From contig NZ_JAFIQW010000001.1 of assembly GCF_017355965.1 (NCBI RefSeq), positions 248,001 to 312,000 on the forward strand: 64,000 bases of DNA. The letters run 5' to 3'. This DNA is from Desertivibrio insolitus (GTDB lineage Bacteria; Actinomycetota; Actinomycetes; Actinomycetales; Microbacteriaceae). This document shows positions 27,909 through 34,916 of this stretch, one piece after another. Under the pieces are notes generated by a model. The model saw nothing but the letters and a program-made list of their open reading frames with translations, was not told where the DNA came from and did no database searches. Position 1 is the stretch's first letter. Each line of letters opens with the position of its first letter. The translations under genes were made by a program, and so were the position numbers.

Positions 27909-29372
27909 TTGCTGGACATGACGACGCTGCACTGGATGTGCAGCCTGGCCGCTCTGTGCCTGCTGATTCCGATCTACCTCACCTCCTACCGCCGCACCCG
28001 CTACCCGTACACGCTCTGGTGGAGCGGAACGCTGCTGCTGACCTTCCTCGCCCACTCCTTCTTCCTGCTCGACGGCCCCGTCACCGGGATGTGGGCGGTG
28101 CCGCTCGCGAACGCGTTCGTCGTCATGACCCTCGCCGCCGCCCGCTGCTCGGTGCGCGCGCTGCGCACGGGTCACTCGCGCAAGCGGCTCGTGGTCGTCA
28201 CGGGCGCGCTGACGCTGATCGCCTCGGCGACGCACACCCCCGACCACCCGCTGTGGTCGGGCGAAGCGGTCGGCCTCGCCGCCCTCACCGTGGTGCTCGC
28301 GCTGACCGCTGTCGAGCTCTGGCAGCTCGAGCTGCGCCTCGGCGGGACCAAGCTCTTCGTGCTCGCGAGCGTCGGGTTCTCCCTCTTCTTCGCGGCCCGG
28401 TTCGCCGGGGTGCTGGTCGACGCGACCGACGGCGGGACCTTCACCCCTCGGCTCGACGACCCCGTCAGCACGTTCCTCGAGTTCGTGCTGCTGATCCTCG
28501 CGACGACGCACATGTTCACGGTCAGTCACGACCAGCACGCCGAGGTCGCGCAGCGCAAGCTGCTGCGGTCGGATGCCACCGAGGCCGAGGCCATCCAGCG
28601 CAAGGCCGAGCGCACCCGCGCCCAGCTCGACGAGGCCGCACGCGTGCAGACCCGGCTCATGCCGCACAAGGCGCCCGACCTGCCGGGCTACGAGGTCGCG
28701 GGCGCGTGCATCCCGAGCGGCCAGGGCAGCGGCGACTTCTTCGACTGGCAGCGCACCGGCTGCGGGCTCACCGTCACGATCGGTGACGTCATGGGCAAGG
28801 GCATGGGCGCCGCGATGATCGCCGCGACCATGCGCGCGGCCCTGCGTGCGGGCGTCGCGCAGTCGTCGACGACCTCGCTCATCCGCAGCATCGACACCGT
28901 GATCGAACCCGATCTCGCGGTCAACGACTCCTTCGTCACGCTGTTCCACGCGCAGCTCTCGCCCGAGGACGGCCGCCTCGACATCATCGACGCGGGACAC
29001 GGCCTCGGCCTCGTCGTCCGCGCCGACGGCACCCGCACGCGCATCCTCGGCGGCAACCTGCCCCTCGGGGTGCTGCCCGAGCAGGACTGGATGTCGCGCG
29101 AGCAGCACCTCGACGTCGGCGACGTGCTCCTCGTCTTCAGCGACGGCTTGCTCGACCTCTTCGACGGCCGCGACGACCAGTTCGAACGCGCAGTGCACGC
29201 GGCGCTCACCGAGGGCCGCTCCCCCAACGACATCGTGAAGGCGGTGCGCCGCCTCGCCCGCGGTCGTCAGCTGACGGACGACGTGACCGTCGTCGCGGTG
29301 CGCCGCACCGCCCCGGTGCCGGCCCGTCGCGCGACGACGACGCCGGACGCGGAGCTCACCGCCGCGTCCTAG
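27909..29372 (+). CDS. Membrane-anchored PP2C-type serine phosphatase (SpoIIE/RsbU-like), paralogue of the gene at 37200
   Basis: 487-residue protein. The N-terminal 220 residues form about seven hydrophobic helices, followed by a short coiled linker (EAIQRKAERTRAQLDEAARVQ) and a SpoIIE-type phosphatase domain. Metal-binding motifs are SGDFFDW, GDVMGKGMGAAM, DAGHG, FSDGLLDLFDGRDD and DDVTVVAV. I place the start at TTG 27909 because it aligns with the ATG of the paralogue (MLD followed by Thr and Leu) and has AGAGG upstream. Such phosphatases dephosphorylate anti-sigma-factor antagonists; no such partner gene is adjacent. The N-terminal domain probably senses a membrane or external signal. Confidence 0.88.
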   Translation: MLDMTTLHWMCSLAALCLLIPIYLTSYRRTRYPYTLWWSGTLLLTFLAHSFFLLDGPVTGMWAVPLANAFVVMTLAAARCSVRALRTGHSRKRLVVVTGALTLIASATHTPDHPLWSGEAVGLAALTVVLALTAVELWQLELRLGGTKLFVLASVGFSLFFAARFAGVLVDATDGGTFTPRLDDPVSTFLEFVLLILATTHMFTVSHDQHAEVAQRKLLRSDATEAEAIQRKAERTRAQLDEAARVQTRLMPHKAPDLPGYEVAGACIPSGQGSGDFFDWQRTGCGLTVTIGDVMGKGMGAAMIAATMRAALRAGVAQSSTTSLIRSIDTVIEPDLAVNDSFVTLFHAQLSPEDGRLDIIDAGHGLGLVVRADGTRTRILGGNLPLGVLPEQDWMSREQHLDVGDVLLVFSDGLLDLFDGRDDQFERAVHAALTEGRSPNDIVKAVRRLARGRQLTDDVTVVAVRRTAPVPARRATTTPDAELTAAS

Positions 29373-29384
29373 CCGAGATCCGGC

Positions 29385-30536
29385 TCACCAGGGCAAGGGC
29401 AGGAGGTCCACGCGGTCGCCGACTGCGGCACCGCCCGGCGGCACGACCGCGACGCCCTGCGCCATCGCGAGACCCCGCAGCATCGCGGACCCCGTCCAGG
29501 GCACAGGACGCACCTCGGGCTCGGTGTGGACGGGCAGCAGGCGCGCGGTCGGACGGTCGTTCTCGAGTCGCCCGCGCACGTCGGCCGAGCCGAGCACGGG
29601 GATCGGCTGCCCGTGCGCTCCCGCGAGCAGCGGGGGGCCGAGCACGACGAGGGCGAGCAGCGCGGCGAGCGGGTTGCCCGGCAGGGCGAGGTGCAGCCCG
29701 CCGTCCGGCCGCTCGGCGAGGAGCACGGGCCGTCCCGGATGAGCGGCGATCCCGTCGACGAGCAGCCGCCCCGCGGCCCGGATCCCCCGGCCGACCGCGT
29801 CGCCGGATCCTCTCGAGGTTCCCCCGGTCGTCACGAGCAGCGGCGCCGGGGACGTGCCGAGTGCGCCGGGATCGTCCGCGGCCAGTCGGCGGGTCACGAC
29901 GCGCGCGCCCCAGGACTCGAGCACGGACGGCAGCGAGGTCGAGAACGCGTCGCGCACCTTGCCAGGGCCCGGAACCCCCGAGTCGACGACCTCGTCGCCG
30001 GTCACGACGAGCTCGACGGGAAGCGGGCGACGCACCGTCACCTCGTCGAGCCCCGCCGCGGCGAGCAGCGCGACGACCGGCGGCGTCGCCGTCGCCCCGG
30101 CCGCACAGACGACGTCGCCGCGGCCGGTCTCCTCCCCGCGGCGGCGGATGTGACGCCCCTCGGGCAACGGCTCGCCGCCGAGCTGATGCAGGGTCCGCCC
30201 GCGCTCCTCCCCGTCCTCCCGCCGCAGCACGGCGGTTGTTCCTGGGGGAACCGGCGCGCCCGTGGAGATCGCCCGCGCCTCCCCCTCCCTCAGCACCGAG
30301 CCGCTCGTGCCCGCTCCGGTCGGGATGCGCGCACCGAGTCGCCACGGGCCGGCTCCCCCGACGACCCACCCGTCCATCGCGGCGTTGTCGAACGGCGGCA
30401 GCTCGACGAGCGCCCTGACCTCCGTGGCGAGCGCCCGCCCCGGCGCCTCGGACAACGGCACGCTCTCGGTACCGACCGGGCGGGCGCGCCCGGCCTCGAA
30501 GGCCGCTCGCCGCGCCGCGGACAGCTCGGGAATCAC
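29385..30536 (-). CDS. moeA: Molybdopterin molybdenumtransferase
   Basis: Inserts molybdate into adenylated molybdopterin, the last step of Mo-cofactor synthesis. It has 383 residues with SEAPGRALATEV, DNAAMDGWVV, FSTSLPSVL, VVTGDEVVD and TTGGTSRGSGD; the family usually has TTGGVS, so one Val is Thr here. LPGNPLAALLAL marks the C-terminal part. The GTG at 30536 overlaps the stop of the previous gene (GTGA). Last gene of a six-gene operon beginning at 34860. Confidence 0.93.
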   Translation of the reverse strand: MIPELSAARRAAFEAGRARPVGTESVPLSEAPGRALATEVRALVELPPFDNAAMDGWVVGGAGPWRLGARIPTGAGTSGSVLREGEARAISTGAPVPPGTTAVLRREDGEERGRTLHQLGGEPLPEGRHIRRRGEETGRGDVVCAAGATATPPVVALLAAAGLDEVTVRRPLPVELVVTGDEVVDSGVPGPGKVRDAFSTSLPSVLESWGARVVTRRLAADDPGALGTSPAPLLVTTGGTSRGSGDAVGRGIRAAGRLLVDGIAAHPGRPVLLAERPDGGLHLALPGNPLAALLALVVLGPPLLAGAHGQPIPVLGSADVRGRLENDRPTARLLPVHTEPEVRPVPWTGSAMLRGLAMAQGVAVVPPGGAAVGDRVDLLPLPW

Positions 30537-30787
30537 GCTTCCCGCCGCCGCGCTACGGCGGACAGCGCCTCCTCGGTCGCCTTCTGCACGGCCGCCTCAC
30601 CGCCGCCCCTCCGTCCCGCGGCGTAACCGACGAGGAAGGTCGTGAGCGGGGCCGCCGGGCGCGCGACACCGTGCGCGGCGTGCTTCGCGAGCTCGAGCAC
30701 CAGCCCGACATCCACCTCGAGGTCCTCGATACCGAGCGTCGTCAACAGCTCGTCGCGCCACGCGTCCAGTTCGGCGGGGTCGGTCAT
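30533..30787 (-). CDS. Small protein of molybdenum operons (DUF6457-like)
   Basis: 84-residue helical protein. It resembles the actinobacterial DUF6457 family, which is found next to, or fused with, MobA and MoeA (DELLTTLGIEDLEVDVGLVLELAKHAAHGVARPAAPLTTFLVGYAAG). The ATG at 30787 overlaps the mobA stop and the TGA overlaps the moeA start, four bases each. Function unknown; the context suggests help in cofactor handling or delivery. Confidence 0.75.
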   Translation of the reverse strand: MTDPAELDAWRDELLTTLGIEDLEVDVGLVLELAKHAAHGVARPAAPLTTFLVGYAAGRRGGGEAAVQKATEEALSAVARRREA

Positions 30788-31392
30788 CGTCGCTCCTTCG
30801 ACTCGTGCAGCATCTGCAGCCCGAGGCGCTCGAGATCCTCCGGGGTGTCGACGTCCTGCGTCAGGGACGCCGGAAGGGGCACGCTCGCGAGCGCCAGCGG
30901 TGCGAGCAGGTGCTTCATCCCGGCGCCGTCGGGATCGCCCAGCGTCCGGAAGGCAGCGACGAGCGCCCGCCTTCGGTAGACGGCGAGGAGCGGCTGCCGC
31001 CGCCCCGACTCGTCGCAGGCGAGCCATCCGTCCGCACCGTCGCTCGGCTCGATCGCGGCCAGCAGAGCGGGCACGGCGGCGCGGGTCTCCGCGAGATCCG
31101 TGGCCAACAGAAGCACGTACGCGGCGGGTGAGTCGACGAGCAGCGCGAGCGCCGCGCCGAGCGCAGCCGCAGGTCCGCCCCACCGCGGGTACTCGCTCAC
31201 CGCGACCAGCGTGGGCGTCGGCACCACGGCGGGTGAGCCGACGATCACGACCGTCCGCGCGTCCGCCACGGCGGCGTGGGCGTGCTCGAGCAGGGTGCCG
31301 TCTCCGTCCGTCAGCCCCCATTTGCGCATGCCGCCCAGGCGACTGCCCCGTTCACCGGCGAGCAGAACGGCGTCGAGCTCCGTCGGCAGCAT
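30784..31392 (-). CDS. mobA: Molybdenum cofactor guanylyltransferase-like protein (MobA)
   Basis: Nucleotidyltransferase of 202 residues expected to attach GMP to molybdopterin, making the bis-MGD form used by DMSO-reductase-family enzymes such as the one at 32383. LLAGERGSRLGGMRKWGL is a degenerate form of the LAGGxSxRMGxDK signature: the second Gly is Glu and Asp before Lys is Arg. LLLATDLAE stands for the LVxxCDxP motif, with Thr for Cys and Ala-Glu after Asp-Leu. TQDVDTPEDLERL is intact. The altered motifs leave activity in some doubt. It shares one base with the HPP gene stop. Confidence 0.8.
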   Translation of the reverse strand: MLPTELDAVLLAGERGSRLGGMRKWGLTDGDGTLLEHAHAAVADARTVVIVGSPAVVPTPTLVAVSEYPRWGGPAAALGAALALLVDSPAAYVLLLATDLAETRAAVPALLAAIEPSDGADGWLACDESGRRQPLLAVYRRRALVAAFRTLGDPDGAGMKHLLAPLALASVPLPASLTQDVDTPEDLERLGLQMLHESKERR

Positions 31393-31931
31393 CACGGGCG
31401 CTCCCGTCGGCCCAGCAGGAGTCGGTTCAGCGCCCAGCCGGCGACCACGACGAGTGCGACGGCGGCAGCCATGACGAGCACCTCCTGCGGCGCGCTGAGG
31501 ATGCCGAGGCTCACGATGAGGGTGGAGGCGCCGGCAGGCGGGTGCGGCAGCTTGACGAGCGTGAGCACGAGGGTGGTGAGCGCCACCGAGAGCGCGCCGG
31601 CGGCGACGTACGCGGGCGTCAGCCCGCCGACGGGGGCGGGCGGCTGCTGCATGAGACCGAACGCGAGCACGAGGAGGAAGCCGATCGCGATGCCCACGAG
31701 ATGCCCGACGAGCGCGTTCAGGGGGCGGGACGACGGCTGGCGAGGGGATTCGAAGAAGAGCATCACGGTCGGCCCGAGGCTGGGGAACAGCCATGGCTGC
31801 TTCGCCACCAGCCCGATCACACCCGCCAAAGCGAGCACCACCAGACAGCACAGCGCGGAGTAGGCGGCGAGATTCAGCGGCTTCTCCGGAGCGCCGGGCA
31901 GCACCCCGCCGTCGAAGCGGTCGAGACTCAT
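31392..31931 (-). CDS. HPP-family integral membrane protein
   Basis: 179-residue protein with four to five hydrophobic helices and the HPP signature KLPHPPAGASTLIVSLG; the N-terminal PSLGPTVMLFFESP segment also fits the family. HPP proteins have been reported as nitrite transporters in cyanobacteria and chloroplasts. Placed between a molybdoenzyme and cofactor genes, it may move nitrite, nitrate or another small anion across the membrane. The ATG at 31931 overlaps the previous stop. Confidence 0.85.
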   Translation of the reverse strand: MSLDRFDGGVLPGAPEKPLNLAAYSALCCLVVLALAGVIGLVAKQPWLFPSLGPTVMLFFESPRQPSSRPLNALVGHLVGIAIGFLLVLAFGLMQQPPAPVGGLTPAYVAAGALSVALTTLVLTLVKLPHPPAGASTLIVSLGILSAPQEVLVMAAAVALVVVAGWALNRLLLGRRERP

Positions 31932-32386
31932 CGGGCCACGAGCAGCGCCTGCGGTGCCGCCTGCTTGATGCGCGTCATGATCCACTCGCCCTGCAGGTTC
32001 GTCTGACGTTCGCACTCGTCGACGATCACCAACAGCTCCTCGTCGCGCAGCCCCAAGGCGGCCTGCTTCACGACCACCCACGTGGCATCGACCATCTTGG
32101 TGAGCACGTACAGGTCCTGCAGGTCGCGCAGCAGCCCCACCGCGCCCGATCGGGTCTCGGTGATCTCCTCGGCGTGGAGCCTGTCGGGAGCGTCGTCCTC
32201 GCCGCGTCCGTAGCGCTCGATCACCGAGACGAAGCGCTCGCGGTGCGCATCGCACTGCTTGGCGAGGGTGTGGCAGATGTGGAAGACGTCCGGCTCGTCG
32301 CCGTGGCCCTCCGCGATCCGGCGGAACGACGCGGCGAGCGCCGCCTCCGCACCGTCGAGCAGGCCGAGGTAGACCGGCAGCATCAT
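31928..32386 (-). CDS. Helical protein of unknown function in the molybdoenzyme operon
   Basis: 152-residue soluble, largely alpha-helical protein, probably a four-helix bundle. It carries several His and Cys: HGDEPDVFHICHTLAKQCDAHRERF near 28-52 and VDECERQTN near 125. Metal binding is therefore possible, but no hemerythrin or ferritin spacing is clear. The ATG at 32386 follows AGGAGG and overlaps the oxidoreductase stop; a second ATG three bases later is also possible. It is coupled to the oxidoreductase and may be its chaperone or accessory subunit. Confidence 0.7.
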   Translation of the reverse strand: MMLPVYLGLLDGAEAALAASFRRIAEGHGDEPDVFHICHTLAKQCDAHRERFVSVIERYGRGEDDAPDRLHAEEITETRSGAVGLLRDLQDLYVLTKMVDATWVVVKQAALGLRDEELLVIVDECERQTNLQGEWIMTRIKQAAPQALLVAR

Positions 32387-34860
32387 CCGTGCTCCTCCTT
32401 CGTCGCGACGCGGGGAGGCTCCGCCGCCCCGACGAGCTCGAGCACCTCGGCGTCGACCCCGCGCGTCGGTGCCACGGCGTCCGCGTCCGCGGGCCGGGAC
32501 GCGGTCGTCGTCGGCGCCGGAGCCGGACCGTTCCCGTCCCGGACTCTCTGCACCCGCACGGCGGCGATCTTGAACACGGGTTGCTTGGACACCGGGTCCC
32601 ACTCCGTGAGGGTCAACTCGTTGGCCGCGGTCGGCTCCTCGCCGGGACCGACGGCGTCGCGTTCCCAGTAGCCGTAGTGGAACGGCGCGAACACCGTGCC
32701 CTCGATCACGTTCCCCACGCGCGCGGGCACCACGATCTCGCCGCGGGGCGAGCGCACGCTCACGACGTCGCCTTCCCGGATGCCGAGCCGCTCGGCATCC
32801 GCCGTCGACATCTCGAGCCACGCCGAAGGCGCCGCGGCGTTCAACTGCCGCGCCCGGCCCGTCTTCGTGCGGGTGTGGAAGTGGTAGGCGGTGCGCCCCG
32901 TTGTGTACCGCAGGGGGTAGTCGTCGCTCGGCTCCTCGTGCGGGGGAACGTGTTCCGCCGCTTTGAGGAACGCCCGCCCGTCGGGGCGCATCGCCCTGTA
33001 CTCCTGCGGCGGCACGGAAGCCCCGGTGAGCAGGTCGTGGCCGTAGCTCTCGCAGTAGTCCGGCTCGGTCGGGAACTGCCCGTCGCGGTACAGCCGCACC
33101 GTGCCGTCCGGATGCTCGTCGTTGCACGGCCAGGGGATGCCGCTGCCGCCGCGCAGCCGCTCGTAGCTGAGCCCCGTGTAGTCGCAGGGCCGCCCGCGGC
33201 TGCATTCCTGCCAGGCCCGGAAGCCGTCCTCGGGGCCGGACCAGTCGATCAGCGGCTGGCCCTCGTCGTTGCGGAAGTCCATCCGTCGCGCGTAGTCGAG
33301 GAAGATATCGAGGTCGCTCCTGGCCTCCCCCGGCGGCTCGATCGCCTTGTCCGACAGATGCACCGTGCGGTTCACGTTGGTGTAGGTGCCTTGCTTCTCC
33401 CCCCAGCCGGCTGCGGGCAGCACGACGTCGGCGAGGCGGGCGGTCTCGGTGAGGTAGAGGTCCTGCACGACGACGAACAGCTCCTCCTTCGCGAGGATCC
33501 GCCGGATGCGCGGCGACTGCGGCATCGAGACGGCCGGGTTGGTCGCGGAGATCCAGAGCAGCTCGATGCTCCCCTGCTCCGCGTAGCGGAAGATCTGCAT
33601 CGCGTGCGTCGGCGGCGCCCAGTGCGGGATCTGGTCGACGTGCACCTTCCACAGCCTCGCGAGCTCGGCGACGTGGTCCTGGTTCTCCCAGTTGCGGAAG
33701 CCGGGCAGGTCGCCGTCCGCTCCGCACTCCCGCGTGTTCTGGGCCGTCGGCTGCCCGTTCATCTGCAGGATGCCGGCGCCGCGACGGCCGAGCTTGCCCG
33801 TCAGCAGGTGCAGGTTGTTGACCTGGCACGCGGAGGCCGTCGCCTGGTGCGACTGGTAGAAGCCCTGCAGCACGGTCGAGAGCACCCGCTCCGAGGTGCC
33901 GAAGATCCGCGCCGCGCGCCGCACGTCGTTCGGGTCGATCCCGCACACCTCCGCCACGGCCTCCGGGGTCCACTGCTCCACGGTCGCCTTCAGCTCGTCC
34001 ACTCCGAGCGTGTGCTCGCGCACGTACTCCTCGTCGATCCAGCCGTGCTCGAAGAGCTCGCGGACGAGCCCGTTCATCAGAGCGAGGTTCGTGCCGGGTC
34101 GCACGGCGAGATGGACGTCCGCATGCCGCGCGACCTCCGTCTCGCGCGGATCGACGCACACGACGAGAGGCCTGTCGGGCCCGGCGATCCGGTCGAGCAC
34201 GCGCATCCAGAGCACCGTCTGCGTCTCGGCCATGTTGTGCCCGAACAGGAAGATGGCATCGCACTCGTCGATGTCGACGTAGCTGCCCGGCTGTCCGTCG
34301 GAGCCGAAGCTCTCCTTCATCGCCGCGGCCGCCGTCGCCGTGCACAGCCTGGTGTTGCCGTCCATGTGCGGCGTTCCGACGCCGGCTTTGCCGACGATGC
34401 CGAGGGCGTAGTACTCCTCGAGGAACAACTGACCCGACGTGTAGAACCCGTGGGTGAGCGGCCCTCGCTCGTCGAGCAGGGCTCGGCTCCGCTCGACTAT
34501 CCGGGTCATCGCCGTGTCCCAGTCGGTCTCCACGAGCTCGCCGTCGACCCGGATCAGCGGCCGCGTCAGCCGGTCGCGGTTGTCGACGCCCTGCCAGCTG
34601 GCGAAGAGACCCTTCGGGCCGAGTCTGCCGTGATTGACGATGTCAGCCGCTCGGCCCCGCACCCCGACCATCCGGCCGTCCTTGACGGCGATGTCGCAGC
34701 CGCAGCCGTTGCTGCAGAGCACGCAGGCCGACTGCACCCAGCGGTCGACGTCGGCATCCGTCAGGCCGTCGGCGAGCTTCTGATCGACGCGGACGGGCCA
34801 GAGCCCCTCGCGCTCGAACGGCGTGCGGTTCCCCCAGATGTTCGCGATGCGATCGACCAT
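32383..34860 (-). CDS. Molybdopterin (bis-MGD) oxidoreductase with an incomplete [4Fe-4S] motif
   Basis: 825-residue enzyme of the DMSO-reductase superfamily, with no Tat signal, so cytoplasmic. Cluster ligands Cys46, Cys49 and Cys53 (CVLCSNGC, with a further Cys55) are present. The fourth ligand, normally in LCxKG, is Gly81 in RLGPKG. Cys173 in NTRLCTATAAAAMK sits where NapA/NasA-type enzymes have their Mo-bound Cys. FLFGHNMAETQ, TGKLGRRGAGILQMNGQPTAQNT and the C-terminal dinucleotide-binding domain (YPLRYTTGRTAYHFHTRTKTG) are normal. A Pro/Ala/Thr-rich tail of about 45 residues follows. Gene context suggests an assimilatory nitrate reductase-like role, but formate or other substrates remain possible. 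Confidence 0.88.
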   Translation of the reverse strand: MVDRIANIWGNRTPFEREGLWPVRVDQKLADGLTDADVDRWVQSACVLCSNGCGCDIAVKDGRMVGVRGRAADIVNHGRLGPKGLFASWQGVDNRDRLTRPLIRVDGELVETDWDTAMTRIVERSRALLDERGPLTHGFYTSGQLFLEEYYALGIVGKAGVGTPHMDGNTRLCTATAAAAMKESFGSDGQPGSYVDIDECDAIFLFGHNMAETQTVLWMRVLDRIAGPDRPLVVCVDPRETEVARHADVHLAVRPGTNLALMNGLVRELFEHGWIDEEYVREHTLGVDELKATVEQWTPEAVAEVCGIDPNDVRRAARIFGTSERVLSTVLQGFYQSHQATASACQVNNLHLLTGKLGRRGAGILQMNGQPTAQNTRECGADGDLPGFRNWENQDHVAELARLWKVHVDQIPHWAPPTHAMQIFRYAEQGSIELLWISATNPAVSMPQSPRIRRILAKEELFVVVQDLYLTETARLADVVLPAAGWGEKQGTYTNVNRTVHLSDKAIEPPGEARSDLDIFLDYARRMDFRNDEGQPLIDWSGPEDGFRAWQECSRGRPCDYTGLSYERLRGGSGIPWPCNDEHPDGTVRLYRDGQFPTEPDYCESYGHDLLTGASVPPQEYRAMRPDGRAFLKAAEHVPPHEEPSDDYPLRYTTGRTAYHFHTRTKTGRARQLNAAAPSAWLEMSTADAERLGIREGDVVSVRSPRGEIVVPARVGNVIEGTVFAPFHYGYWERDAVGPGEEPTAANELTLTEWDPVSKQPVFKIAAVRVQRVRDGNGPAPAPTTTASRPADADAVAPTRGVDAEVLELVGAAEPPRVATKEEHG

Positions 34861-34881
34861 GACCTCCGCCTCCCTCTCGGG

Positions 34882-34887
34882 ACGCTA
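34882..34887 (-). promoter_or_regulatory. -10 box of the molybdoenzyme operon
   Basis: TAGCGT on the reverse strand, 21 bases upstream of the first ATG, which has GAGGGAGG in front. No clear -35. Confidence 0.5.
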
Positions 34888-34916
34888 CCCCCGGGGGCCG
34901 ACTCCCACACCTGCGT

